A stretch of 64,000 nt of DNA from Poriferisodalis sp022821985 (GCF_965219595.1 NZ_OZ244781.1:1798001-1862000); one strand, 5' to 3'. Counted from the stretch's first letter, positions 42,984 to 52,350 are shown. Numbers and translations: made by a program. The notes: generated from the sequence alone by a model not told the origin.

Positions 42984-45319
42984 ACACGGTCCATCTACAC
43001 GGGTGCAGAGCCGAGCCCTTGCTTGGCTACCTGACAGGTCTCGGGGTCATCCGACTGGTGGGCGAGCAACTCGACCCAGATGCATCGGCCAGATGGGATG
43101 GTGATCACTTGGTCATCTCCGGCACGTACCTGAGCGAGACCAATCTCGTTGACTTCTTTGCTGAGGACTACAAGCCCACTCCGGCAGTAGCCCCTTGGAA
43201 CAGCGGGGGCGGCTTTCAGGATGCGGGCAAGCCCACCTCCCCATCCGCACAAAGAGTCGTCGAGATGGTCAGAAACAGTGACTTGGCGCGGCTAGGCCCG
43301 TACCGCGAAGCGATAGCCGCCGCCGACGAGGCACGGCACAGGGCACGCCGACTCGGGCTGACCAAGGACGGCAAGGTCCTCAAGCAAGGTAAGGCGCCGC
43401 TCATTGAGCTGTGCCGCGGTTCGTTTCCGGACGAAGCACTCGCTTGGCTGGATGCATCGGTGGTCCTGCTCGACGACGACATTCGCTACCCATTGATTCT
43501 CGGCACCGGGGGCAACGTCGGCAGGATGGACCTGTCGGCAAATTTCTTGGAGCAGCTAGAGACAGCAGGGCTCTTGGAGGATTCGCCGAATCAACCGATG
43601 CGGGGGCGCATTGACGCCCCCACATCGAGAGCGCTTCTTCGTCATGCCCTGTTTCGAGTCGGCGAGGTTCGATTCGTTCCTAGCAGTACCAGCCAATTCG
43701 ACCCAGGTGCCAAGGGCGGCCCAAATTCCTCCGCGGTCGGGGATGGCAAGGCTCTCGCGAATCCGTGGAGCTTTGTGCTGGGTATCGAGGGAGCCATGGT
43801 GTTCGCCAGCGCAGCTGCTCGGCGGCTCAGTGTTGAGAGCCAAACGGGCGGCAGCAAGGCCAGCATGCCCTTCACAGTCGATGCAACGGCGAGTGGCTAC
43901 GGTTCAGCCTCAACAGGTGAGAACGTAAAGGGTGAGTTGTGGGCACCGTTGTGGCGCAATGACTTGTCTCATCGTGAGATCCAGCACCTGATCTCAGAAG
44001 GGCGATCTCAGTGGGGCCGCAGTCAAGCTCGCTCGGGGCTTGATTTCGTTCGAGCCACGGCGACGCTCGGCGTTGATCGCTCCATTGACGAGTTCGTTCG
44101 TTATCTCATCGGCGTTCGGGATGGGCAGAGTCCGCTGGCCGTACCCGTCGGGCGATTCAAGGTTCGCGATCGGGTGAGACCTGAGGCCGATCTCTTGCGT
44201 CAACTCGATGGATGGGGCGGCAAGGCACGATTCAAGTTCAACAGGGTGCCTGCAGCGGTCAGGTCTGCGCTGAACTCTCTCGAGCGGGAGCAGTTCGCGG
44301 TGTCGACGTTTGGTGGCGCTGCCCGTCTCCAGACGGTGCTTGCCGTGCTCGCCGAGACGGAACAAGCCGCGTCCCGGTCAGCCAAGTATCGGCAGGACCG
44401 ACGTCTTGAGCCGATTTCGGGGCTCTCAGCCCGAGAGTGGGTGCCGAAACTCAACGATGATTCCGTTGAGTTTCGGATCGCAGCAGGCCTTGCTTCGCTG
44501 AGCGATCGCATGTCTGCGGGGCGGCCCACCGCCGCGGAGGCGGTGGGCGGAAGCCTCATGACGCTTCTCCGTCCGGTCGTCCTGACCTCATTCGGTTTGG
44601 GTTGGGCGAAGGGCGGGCCGAGAGTTCCGAACCTCGGCCGTCGCCCGCTGTTCGATGTCCTCAACGATGTCGTGGGCGCTCGGGCTGCTCTCGCGTGCTC
44701 AGCGCGATCAGGTATCGACGCTTCGGATCAAGTCGCAGGCCTGCCCTTCGCATTCGACTACGGACTCGGCGTTGATCTCGCCGACATCGGGCGCCTCCTG
44801 CATGGGCAGGTCGATGAAGAACGCCTAGGTGCGATTCTCAGCGGCCTGCTGCTTCTGCAATGGAAGGACTCGTTCAGTGTCATCGGGCATGATCTGGCCG
44901 TCCCCGATGATCCAGTCGCCCGACTCCATGCTGCGAGCGAGCCCGCCTATGTGGTGCTCGCTCCCTTCTTCGCAGGGCGATTGCCGGTCGCGCCGACCGA
45001 CGCAGAACCAAGACCCAACCGATCAATCGCGGTACACCCGCGACCCGAGTGGGTCGGAGCAGTCCGCACTGGGCATGCCCACGCCGCAGCACGATCTGCT
45101 GCGCGACTGTTGCGCGGGCGCGGCTGGAGGCTCATCGTCGACAGCTTCGAACGGTCCAATGTCGCGCGCAGCCGGTTGGCAGCGGCGCTGTTGCTGCATC
45201 TCGGCCGGGGCGACGGTGATCTGCGCCAGATCCGTTTTCTGCTCAATCACCAATGCACAGTCGGAACTCGCTGGATTGCGAGTCGAGAGAGTCAGGAGTC
45301 AAGCAATGAGCAAACGTGA
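42980..45319 (+). CDS. csx17: Cascade large subunit Csx17 (Cas8u2)
   Basis: 779 residues. It begins MNTVHLHGCRAEPLLGYLTG, the Csx17 signature HGC-x4-LxxYLxxLGVIR. The middle contains FVLGIEGAMVFASAAARRLS and the C-terminal part VPNLGRRPLFDVLND. In type I-G this is the large subunit that should recognise the PAM and recruit Cas3; that role is from the family, not from residues here. ATG 42980 overlaps the cas3 stop (ATGA), so the two are translationally coupled. 14 bp of its 3' end overlap cas7. Confidence 0.9.
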   Translation: MNTVHLHGCRAEPLLGYLTGLGVIRLVGEQLDPDASARWDGDHLVISGTYLSETNLVDFFAEDYKPTPAVAPWNSGGGFQDAGKPTSPSAQRVVEMVRNSDLARLGPYREAIAAADEARHRARRLGLTKDGKVLKQGKAPLIELCRGSFPDEALAWLDASVVLLDDDIRYPLILGTGGNVGRMDLSANFLEQLETAGLLEDSPNQPMRGRIDAPTSRALLRHALFRVGEVRFVPSSTSQFDPGAKGGPNSSAVGDGKALANPWSFVLGIEGAMVFASAAARRLSVESQTGGSKASMPFTVDATASGYGSASTGENVKGELWAPLWRNDLSHREIQHLISEGRSQWGRSQARSGLDFVRATATLGVDRSIDEFVRYLIGVRDGQSPLAVPVGRFKVRDRVRPEADLLRQLDGWGGKARFKFNRVPAAVRSALNSLEREQFAVSTFGGAARLQTVLAVLAETEQAASRSAKYRQDRRLEPISGLSAREWVPKLNDDSVEFRIAAGLASLSDRMSAGRPTAAEAVGGSLMTLLRPVVLTSFGLGWAKGGPRVPNLGRRPLFDVLNDVVGARAALACSARSGIDASDQVAGLPFAFDYGLGVDLADIGRLLHGQVDEERLGAILSGLLLLQWKDSFSVIGHDLAVPDDPVARLHAASEPAYVVLAPFFAGRLPVAPTDAEPRPNRSIAVHPRPEWVGAVRTGHAHAAARSAARLLRGRGWRLIVDSFERSNVARSRLAAALLLHLGRGDGDLRQIRFLLNHQCTVGTRWIASRESQESSNEQT

Positions 45320-46274
45320 AATGCACGCGATCGAGTTGAGGGCCGTGCCCTCGGATCGCTTTCAACCCACCGGCTTCCCAGACTTGGGCGCAGCCAAGTT
45401 CGAGAAGCCGGTCGGCAACAGCGAGTGGGTCGACGCCATCCTCGTTGAATCCGCTCAGTCCATGGCGAATCGGTTCGAGGCCGTGGGCTGGAGTGAGGCG
45501 CTCCACGAGCCGATATCGACGCTCAAGGGATTGCCATGGATCAAGGTCGTAGCCGAAGACGACAGTCGATACTTGACATCGAGCCGCACTGAGGCGCATC
45601 GGCTGGCTTCGGCATTCGTCAAGGAATCGATGAATGCCAAAGGCGAGGACATGGTCACCAGCCTCGGCACCCTCCTTGAGCTGTCTGACGACACCCCTCT
45701 CGCGGCGAACCGCATGGCTGCTGCCATCTTCGCCTTGGACCCCCTGTGCCTGATCCACGGTGTCTTCTTTGCCGACGCGAAATGGCCTGGCCAGCCCAAG
45801 GTTGCTCGCGCACTCACCGGCTTCATCGAGGCTGTCGATGTCAAAGAGGCCTACTCCGGCGGTGTGAAGCGAGATGATGTTCGGCACAAGATCGGCCAAG
45901 GGGACAGCGGATCCACCGAAGGGTACGGCTCCGTCCCGTATCACCGAACGGAGTACACCGCCCGCTCAATCACGCTGTATGTGTCGATCGACATAGGCCA
46001 GATCGAGGCGTATGGCCTCTCTCCGGAGGCAACAAACCTGTTGCTCGCCGTGGCCCGCTGGCAGGTCCGCACACTGCTCGACAGCGGACTGCGTCTACGC
46101 ACAGCCTGCGAATTCGAACCGCGAAACGACGACGAGACGATCGATCTCGCGGACAGCGAGACCCTGGCGTCGGAGATACGAACTCTCCTTGACCAAGAAA
46201 TTCCCGAGCTCAGAGACCTGGCTGAGCCTCCGATGATCGTCCGGTGGTCAGATGGGAAGAAGCGCCCAAAGTGA
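45306..46274 (+). CDS. cas7: Cascade backbone Cas7 (Csb1/GSU0053 type)
   Basis: 322 residues from ATG 45306, with AGGAG eight bases upstream lying inside csx17. It shows RFQPTGFPDLGAAKFEKP, SAQSMANRFEAVGW and NRMAAAIFALDPLCLIHGVFF of the GSU0053 family, the six-copy backbone that binds crRNA. It ends WSDGKKRPK and overlaps csb2 by GTGA. The longer frame from 44829 is internal to csx17 and was rejected. Confidence 0.9.
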   Translation: MSKREMHAIELRAVPSDRFQPTGFPDLGAAKFEKPVGNSEWVDAILVESAQSMANRFEAVGWSEALHEPISTLKGLPWIKVVAEDDSRYLTSSRTEAHRLASAFVKESMNAKGEDMVTSLGTLLELSDDTPLAANRMAAAIFALDPLCLIHGVFFADAKWPGQPKVARALTGFIEAVDVKEAYSGGVKRDDVRHKIGQGDSGSTEGYGSVPYHRTEYTARSITLYVSIDIGQIEAYGLSPEATNLLLAVARWQVRTLLDSGLRLRTACEFEPRNDDETIDLADSETLASEIRTLLDQEIPELRDLAEPPMIVRWSDGKKRPK

Positions 46275-47671
46275 CCACGGTTCTCCGGCTGGAGTTTCCG
46301 TGGGGCCGGTATCACGCCACTCCCTGGGGCCGCAATGTGAACGAAGGGCTGCCCGAGTGGCCCCCATCGCCATGGCGCGTTCTTCGAGCGCTGGCCGCTT
46401 CGTGGAAGACCCGCTGTCCAAGTCTCCCAGCCGAGGATGTCGGAGCGGCCTTGGGTCAGCTCGCAGGTGCGCCAACGATTCACGTCCCGGCGATGAAGCC
46501 TGCCCACCTGCGCCATTACATGCCCCAGATCGCTCATCGTTCGGTCGGCAAGCGCTCCACGACGCTCACCTTCGACACGTTTGCGGTGATGAACCCCAGC
46601 GCGTCGATCTTCATCGAGTGGGACGCCGACATGGCGCCTTCGGCACTGAAGGCCCTCGACGAAATAGCACTCGGAATTCCTTACTTGGGCAGGTCGGAAT
46701 CGATCTGCAACGTGGCGTTGGTGCACCAAGTCGAGGATCGCGCCGGCTATGTCCCGTGGCGACCAGCAGCGAAGGACGATCCGCCGGATGCCGAGATCCT
46801 GTGTGCCCAGCAACCCCTCGAGTTGAGTGACCTGATGCAGAGCCCGGACGTCGTCCGGAGGAACAGACGGCTGTTCCCGACGGGGAGCCGCCTTGTGCCC
46901 TACCGGAGGATCGACTCGGCAACGGTCCCGACGACCGCCGATGACTGGCGACCGACACACGCGGCAGTGCGGTTCGCAGTTCATCCCCGACCTCGGCCGA
47001 CGCTGGCCAACGCGGTTGTTGCGGGCGAGTTGCTGAGACGTGCTTCGCTCAGCAAGCACGGAACCCCGTCTGAGACTCTCAGCGGCAAGCGGCCATCTGG
47101 AGAGCGGCAACTCGGCAGGCATGAACACGCCCACTACATTTCTCTTCCCGGTCAAGACCGAGGGGGACCATCGTCGCCGATCGAGTCGCTTCTCGTCTGG
47201 GCACCTAGTCGGTTGAACGGCGATGAGTTCGCAGCGCTTGCCCAGATCGACTGGTTACGCGCCGGCCGCGCAGTCTCGGGCTTTCCGGACATCGCGATAG
47301 CAGTTCAGGGCTTCGGTGATGTAGATGACGTTGCTCGCGAATTGGTCGGGCCATCGTTCGTCTGGGCCTCGTGCACTCCATTCGCACCCGGAAGGCACCC
47401 CGCCAAGAGAACCACTTGGCCTGACCACATAGCGACCGAGATCGAACGTGAGCTAACGACGTACCGCGACTATCCGGTGCCCGTCTCTGTCGAAGTGATT
47501 GACGGAGACGCTCGTCGGTATCGCAGGTATCGCTTGCGACCCAAGGAGCGCTTGGCGAACAGCCGGTATGCCTCCATGGTCGAAATCCGATTCGCACATG
47601 CCGTCAGAGGCCCCATCGCCCTTGGCTCTTTGAGCCACTTTGGGCTCGGCCTCTTCAAGCCGGTCGGGTAG
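46271..47671 (+). CDS. csb2: Csb2, Cas5-Cas6 fusion of type I-G
   Basis: 466 residues from GTG 46271, which overlaps the cas7 stop. N-terminal Cas5-like RAMP: LRLEFPWGRYHATPWGRNVN and WPPSPWRVLRALAASWK. C-terminal Cas6-like part ends with the glycine-rich loop LGSLSHFGLGLFKPVG. The fused protein both processes pre-crRNA (family knowledge of I-G/I-U Csb2) and holds the 5' handle. This fits the absence of a separate cas6 in the operon. Ends 10 bp before cas4-cas1. Confidence 0.88.
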   Translation: MTTVLRLEFPWGRYHATPWGRNVNEGLPEWPPSPWRVLRALAASWKTRCPSLPAEDVGAALGQLAGAPTIHVPAMKPAHLRHYMPQIAHRSVGKRSTTLTFDTFAVMNPSASIFIEWDADMAPSALKALDEIALGIPYLGRSESICNVALVHQVEDRAGYVPWRPAAKDDPPDAEILCAQQPLELSDLMQSPDVVRRNRRLFPTGSRLVPYRRIDSATVPTTADDWRPTHAAVRFAVHPRPRPTLANAVVAGELLRRASLSKHGTPSETLSGKRPSGERQLGRHEHAHYISLPGQDRGGPSSPIESLLVWAPSRLNGDEFAALAQIDWLRAGRAVSGFPDIAIAVQGFGDVDDVARELVGPSFVWASCTPFAPGRHPAKRTTWPDHIATEIERELTTYRDYPVPVSVEVIDGDARRYRRYRLRPKERLANSRYASMVEIRFAHAVRGPIALGSLSHFGLGLFKPVG

Positions 47672-47681
47672 ACCCCTCGAC

Positions 47682-49322
47682 GTGGCTGACGTTCCTGAGC
47701 TTGTGCCGGCCCGGATGGTCAATGAGTTCGTGTACTGCCCGCGGTTGTTCTATCTCGAATGGGTGCAGGCCAGATTCGAGGACAATGCCGACACGGTGCA
47801 CGGTCGCTATGTGCATCGCAATGTGGACAGGGGCGGCGGTCGGATGGGTGAGTCGTCGGAGGGCGATCCGGTTCGCGACGCTCGCTCTGTGCTCGTGAGT
47901 TCCGAGCGTCTGGGTCTCATTGCGAAGACGGACATCGTCGAGGGTTCTGACGGCAGGGTGGTGCCGGTCGAGGTCAAGCGGGGCCGGCCGCCGAAGCACG
48001 GCCCCGCGTGGGAGCCCGAGCTGGTGCAGCTGGCCGCGATCGGGTTGATCTTGCGCGAGAACGGTTACGACTGCGATCACGGCCAGTTCTATTTCGCCTC
48101 GTCACGAGAGCGCACAACTGTCGAGTTCGATGATCGTTTGGTTCATCGGACGCTCGACACTGTCGACCGGCTGCGCGAGGTCGCTGCTGCCGATGACCCG
48201 CCGCCGCCGTTGGTGGACAGCCCGAAGTGTCCGCGTTGTTCGTTGGTGGGTATCTGCCTTCCCGACGAGACCAATTTCCACACTGGGCGTGTTGACGGGA
48301 CGCCTCGGCGCCTGACGCCTCGCGATTCGGCTGCGCGGCCGTTGTATGTCGGCCAGCAAGGCGCTCGGCTCGGCATCAGTCAGCGTCGGGTCGAGGTGAT
48401 GGTGAACCGCGAGGTGGTCAGCAGTGAGCGCCTGATCGATGTGTCGCAGATCAATCTCACTGGCAATGTGCAGGTGTCCACTCAGCTTCTCCACGCAGCG
48501 TTCCGGCAGGACATCCCGGTGTGCTGGTTCAGCTACGGGGGGTGGTTCCAAGGGATGGCCCATGGCCTGCCGTCCAAGCATGTGGAGCTGCGGCGGCGCC
48601 AGGTCGCGGTGGCAGCGCAGGCAGGCTTGCCGTTGGCGCGTCAGATGATTGTCGGAAAGATCCGCAACTCCCGAACTCTGTTGATGCGCAACTCTCGTGA
48701 ACCGGTGGACTCAGCCGTCGCGCAGCTGAAGGAGCTCGCTGCCAAGGCTGCTGAGGTTGATTCGGTTGAGTCGTTGCTCGGGATCGAAGGCGCCGCCGCT
48801 CGCTCGTACTTCGGCAGCTTCGCGACGATGCTGAAGGACGACCGCCTCGGGACATTCGACTTCGGTGGGCGCAACCGGCGGCCTCCCCGCGATCCCGTGA
48901 ATTGTCTGCTGTCGTTCCTGTACGCCCTGTTGGTCAAGGATCTCACGGCGGTGGCGTTCTCGGTCGGCTTCGATCCCTACCTGGGCGTCTATCACCGGCC
49001 GAGATTCGGGAGACCGGCGCTCGCGCTCGATCTTGCTGAGGAGTTCCGCCCCATCATTGCTGAGTCAGTCGTCGTGAACGCCGTGAACAACGGCGAGGTG
49101 GCCGCGAACGGGTTCGTCGTCCGGGCCGGGGGAGTGGCGCTGGAGCAGCCAGCACGCCGAGCAGTCATCGCCGCCTACGAGCGGCGGCTCGACCACGAGG
49201 TCACGCATCCGACGTACGGATACAAGATCACCTACCGTCGTGTGCTCGAAGTGCAGGCACGGATGCTTGCAGCAAGCATGCTCGGCGAGATACCCGAGTA
49301 CGTACCCTTCATGACCAGGTAG
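47682..49322 (+). CDS. cas4-cas1: Cas4-Cas1 fusion
   Basis: 546 residues from GTG 47682. Residues about 1-205 are Cas4: MVNEFVYCPRLFYLEWV (first Cys near 19), LGLIAKTDIVEG with EVKRGRP (RecB-like nuclease D...E-x-K), and CPRCSLVGIC supplying three Cys at about 183, 186 and 192 for the iron-sulfur cluster. From about residue 220 the Cas1 integrase begins (PLYVGQQGARLGI), with LGIEGAAARSYFGSF, FDPYLGVYHRPRFGRPALALD and the metal-binding Glu/His/Asp residues intact. Fusion of these two adaptation proteins is typical of type I-G; Cas4 trims prespacers and sets PAM-correct insertion. Confidence 0.93.
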   Translation: MADVPELVPARMVNEFVYCPRLFYLEWVQARFEDNADTVHGRYVHRNVDRGGGRMGESSEGDPVRDARSVLVSSERLGLIAKTDIVEGSDGRVVPVEVKRGRPPKHGPAWEPELVQLAAIGLILRENGYDCDHGQFYFASSRERTTVEFDDRLVHRTLDTVDRLREVAAADDPPPPLVDSPKCPRCSLVGICLPDETNFHTGRVDGTPRRLTPRDSAARPLYVGQQGARLGISQRRVEVMVNREVVSSERLIDVSQINLTGNVQVSTQLLHAAFRQDIPVCWFSYGGWFQGMAHGLPSKHVELRRRQVAVAAQAGLPLARQMIVGKIRNSRTLLMRNSREPVDSAVAQLKELAAKAAEVDSVESLLGIEGAAARSYFGSFATMLKDDRLGTFDFGGRNRRPPRDPVNCLLSFLYALLVKDLTAVAFSVGFDPYLGVYHRPRFGRPALALDLAEEFRPIIAESVVVNAVNNGEVAANGFVVRAGGVALEQPARRAVIAAYERRLDHEVTHPTYGYKITYRRVLEVQARMLAASMLGEIPEYVPFMTR

Positions 49323-49326
49323 AGCC

Positions 49327-49623
49327 ATGAGTGATCGACGCCGGTACTTGGTCTCATATGACATCCGGGATCCGAAGCGACTGCGCAAGGTCCACAAGGC
49401 CATGAAGGCATACGGCTGGCCCATGCACTACAGCGTGTTCATCAGCGATCTAGATCGCATCGAGTTGATAGAACTCAAGTTCGAACTCGGCGAAGTGATC
49501 CACCACGGAGAAGATACAGTTGCGTTCATCGACCTAGGAATGCCAACAGAACGCGGCCGAGACTGCTTCGATTTTCTCGGAGTAGCGCCGCCACTGCCAC
49601 AATCTGGACCGGTAATCGTCTGA
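49327..49623 (+). CDS. cas2: CRISPR-associated Cas2
   Basis: 98 residues starting MSDRRRYLVSYDIRDPKRLR, with the beta-strand YDIRD containing the conserved Asp, then MHYSVFISDLDRIELIELK. It is the structural bridge of the Cas1-Cas2 integrase dimer. It begins 4 bp after cas4-cas1 and ends 170 bp before the first repeat, so the operon is closed by the array. Confidence 0.92.
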   Translation: MSDRRRYLVSYDIRDPKRLRKVHKAMKAYGWPMHYSVFISDLDRIELIELKFELGEVIHHGEDTVAFIDLGMPTERGRDCFDFLGVAPPLPQSGPVIV

Positions 49624-49793
49624 TGCGAGCGGTCCGGTCAGGCCTCGATGCCTGGGCAGCGCTCGCAGCCCTGGAGTACGGGCCTGAAACGCACCTTGAC
49701 AACAGAATCCTATGCTTCCCGAGCACTCCTGCACAAGGAGCACTCGCAACCGCCCTCAACGCCGCTGGTCACAGCCGGTAGTTTTCGAGAGCG
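49624..49793 (+). promoter_or_regulatory. CRISPR leader region
   Basis: 170 bp between cas2 and the first repeat, on the side of the intact repeats and opposite to the diverged ones, so it is the leader. It contains an 8-bp direct repeat GAGCACTC (49721 and 49738, period 17) and a TATGCT hexamer at 49711; TTGACA at 49696 is too close to act as its -35. Confidence 0.6.
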
Positions 49794-50610
49794 GTTTGGC
49801 GGGGAATATTCCCCGCCCTTCATTGAAGCGCTGTAGTCACGCTCGTAGCTATCCAAGATGGTGCGCAGTTTGGCGGGGAATATTCCCCGCCCTTCATTGA
49901 AGCACCACCACCCCGCTCGAAGCGGACTGCTCCTACGCGGTTTGGCGGGGAATATTCCCCGCCCTTCATTGAAGCCCGCTTATCGCAGCCGTGCCAGAAC
50001 GCACCCGTGACGGGTTTGGCGGGGAATATTCCCCGCCCTTCATTGAAGTGTGCAGGGCGACGTGGTGTGCAACGCAGACGGCTAGTTTGGCGGGGAATAT
50101 TCCCCGCCCTTCATTGAAGGCTCCAGATGCACGCAGGCTACGTCGTTGTCGGGTTGGTTTGGCGGGGAATATTCCCCGCCCTTCATTGAAGGCGCAAGTG
50201 AGGGTCGCCGTCATCGCCGCAGCCGTGGGTTTGGCGGGGAATATTCCCCGCCCTTCATTGAAGGGTCTTCGTCGGCTGTGAAGGTGATGCTCACATTCCG
50301 GTTTGGCGGGGAATATTCCCCGCCCTTCATTGAAGGCCGACCCGCACCGACGAGAACCACGGCGTCACGTTCAGGTTTGGCGGGGAATATTCCCCGCCCT
50401 TCATTGAAGGTCATGGACCGCGGCTGCTGCGCCGACTGTCTCCATTCGTTTGGCGGGGAATATTCCCCGCCCTTCATTGAAGGTGCAGGTCAGCTTGCCG
50501 GTGGACCGGCCCGCCTGCCGTTTGGCGGGGAATATTCCCCGCCCTTCATTGAAGGGCGCGTCCCGTCTCACTCATGCCGATGGTCGCTAGTGTTTGGCGG
50601 GGAATATTCC

Positions 50611-52023
50611 GGCTCTTCGTGTTTTAGCGTGGAGTCAGCGTGTCGAGCAGGGTCCAGTCGGGCTTGCCTGCATACAGCAGGACTCGTGTGCGGTAGTGGT
50701 CGAAGTTGGTGATCCCGAACGACACCCGCTTGATCAGCTTGGCGAGGTTGTTCGCTGCTTCGGTCGGCCCGTTGGTCACACGCGACCGGTGCCAGTTCGT
50801 GATCTGGGTGCGCCAGGTGGCCAGGGTGCGGCCGAGCTTGTTCAGCTCCGCCGAGAACGTGTCGTCTTGGAGGTCGCGGGCGAGCTCGTCGAGCGTCTCG
50901 GCGGCGACGCTGCGTTTTGGGATCCGGTAGACGCCGCGCAGGGTCTCCTTCGCGTGCCACGCGTCGCGCACCTCGCCGCGGGGGTCGCCGGCTGCGAGCA
51001 GGCCCCGCAGCTTGGCTCGTCCGCGGTCGGTGACTCGCTCGGACGCTTTGAGCAGCAGTCTGCGTATCCGGTAGAGGGGGTCGTGTTTGGTGCCTCGCCC
51101 GCCGGTGGTCTCGTTCTGAACCCGGCGGCGCACGTCGTCGATAGCCGAGTTGGCGAGCTTGATCACGTGGAACGGGTCAGCGACCTGGCGGGCGTGCGCC
51201 AAAGCGTCGGTGAACGTCTTGCGATAGGGACCCGACAGGTCCATCACGCCCCAGCGGATCTGCTTGCGCCATAGCGACGATCTCGCTCGGATCCATGCGG
51301 TGGCCCCGTCGGCGCTGCGACCAGCGACTATGTCGAGCAGCCTGCCGCGGCGGGTGTCCACGATCGTGGTGCCCCAGTGCTTTTCTCGGTACCGGCCGCG
51401 GCGGAACATCAAAATCTCGTCCAGGCCCAAAGCGGTTACCCCGTCGAGGCGTGCCGAGTCGGCATCGAGCAGCGCCGATCCCCACCGGTGCACTGCCCGC
51501 ATCACCGTGTGCCATCCCGCACCCAGCTCGGCGGCGATCTCGCTGACCGCCCGACCGGCACCCGCGCGGCGGGTCGCGTGACGCGCTGCCCGGCTGGTCA
51601 TCCGCGCCCTGGGCGGCGCGACTGCGGGGTCCTGGTCGGTGAACGTGCCTACCGCGCACGACCCGTCGGGGCAGCGCCAGCGGCGCTTGCGCCACCCCAG
51701 CCGCACCGGCCGCCCGAACGCCGGCAGATCAGCCAGCCTCACCGTGCTCGCGCTGTGCGCCCACACCGGCCCCCCGCAGCCGACACAGCACGGCCGCCCC
51801 GCCAGCTCGACCCCGATCTCGAGCGGACCGCCGTCGCGGTCCCTCACACCGGTCACCGTCACGCCGGCGCCCAAGCCGACAACCACATGCAACGCGCGAA
51901 TAGCGTCAACCCTCACAGGGATCCTCCAGAACTCGGGGCTACGAACACCTCCGATTCTGGGGGATCCCTCCCAATCAGGCCGTGACCCTCACACAGCTAC
52001 TCCACGCGCAAACGCGAAGCGCC
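50611..52023. mobile_element. ISL3-family insertion sequence in a CRISPR repeat
   Basis: 1413 bp. Imperfect 27-bp terminal inverted repeats, left end GGCTCTTCGTGTTTTAGCGT at 50611 and right end at 51997-52023 (reverse complement GGCGCTTCGCGTTTGCGCGT), with 21 of 27 positions matching. It is flanked by an 8-bp target duplication AATATTCC (50603-50610 and 52024-52031), the duplication length expected for ISL3. Removing the element and one duplication restores a perfect repeat. The single transposase gene is on the minus strand, and its stop lies within the left inverted repeat. Confidence 0.95.
50624..51916 (-). CDS. tnpA: ISL3-family transposase
   Basis: 430 residues. N-terminal zinc-finger-like Cys pairs (CCVGCGGP, RCPDGSC), an HTH region (VSEIAAELGAGWHTVMRAV), then the DDE core: LGLDEI, VMDLSGPYRK and NGPTEAANNLAKLIKR, with Asp, Asp and Glu in place and the YRTRVLLYAG ending typical of ISL3. 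It is intact, with no frameshift, so the element may be active. Transcribed against the CRISPR array. Confidence 0.93.
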   Translation of the reverse strand: MRVDAIRALHVVVGLGAGVTVTGVRDRDGGPLEIGVELAGRPCCVGCGGPVWAHSASTVRLADLPAFGRPVRLGWRKRRWRCPDGSCAVGTFTDQDPAVAPPRARMTSRAARHATRRAGAGRAVSEIAAELGAGWHTVMRAVHRWGSALLDADSARLDGVTALGLDEILMFRRGRYREKHWGTTIVDTRRGRLLDIVAGRSADGATAWIRARSSLWRKQIRWGVMDLSGPYRKTFTDALAHARQVADPFHVIKLANSAIDDVRRRVQNETTGGRGTKHDPLYRIRRLLLKASERVTDRGRAKLRGLLAAGDPRGEVRDAWHAKETLRGVYRIPKRSVAAETLDELARDLQDDTFSAELNKLGRTLATWRTQITNWHRSRVTNGPTEAANNLAKLIKRVSFGITNFDHYRTRVLLYAGKPDWTLLDTLTPR

Positions 52024-52350
52024 AATATTCCCCGCCCTTCATTGAAGGTTCGCGCTCCTGCTCCGACATGTCGCGGGCGTTGTCGTTTGGCGGGGAATAT
52101 TCCCCGCCCTTCATTGAAGCATTAGGCCACGGCGGACGAGGCAGAAGGTCAGGCCGAGTTTGGCCGATCAATTGATTGGCCCTTCATTGAAGGCTCGTAT
52201 TCGCCCGTTTCGCGGCCCGGACGTAGCCAAGCATGGTCGGTCATTTGGCCAATCCTTCATTGGAATACCTGTGTGAATGCCGGCTGCCTTGCGCTGTGGG
52301 AGTGCTGCGTGGCGGGGCCTGTTTCTCGCCGTTTATTGAGCGACGGCTGG

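Larger units (their letters stand above)
49794..52265 (+). CRISPR. CRISPR array, type I-G, 15 repeats, split by an ISL3 element
   Basis: Repeats are 35 bp, GTTTG then a perfect 20-bp palindrome (GGCGGGGAATATTCCCCGCC at positions 5-24) and the tail CTTCATTGAAG. Repeat starts are 49794, 49868, 49940, 50014, 50085, 50157, 50229, 50301, 50375, 50448 and 50520, then 50592 (split by the IS; its remainder ends at 52047), 52085, and two diverged ones at 52158 and 52231. Spacers are 36-39 bp, 14 in all. Repeats 1-13 are identical apart from the IS insertion. Repeats 14 and 15 share the conserved 3' CCTTCATTG and exact spacing. The tail ATTGAAG is the usual crRNA 5' handle shape. Confidence 0.95.

Noticed and set aside
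44829..45305. N-terminal extension of cas7
   Set aside because: It runs inside csx17 in another frame; the family start and a good ribosome-binding site are at 45306.
49696..49716. TTGACA / TATGCT as the CRISPR leader promoter
   Set aside because: The hexamers are 9 bp apart, far from the 17 bp a sigma-70-type promoter needs.
49648..50712. Several ORFs translating the CRISPR repeats (GLAGNIPRPSLK and FGGEYSPPFIE patterns)
   Set aside because: These are translations of repeat units; the periodic sequence is the CRISPR array, not protein repeats.
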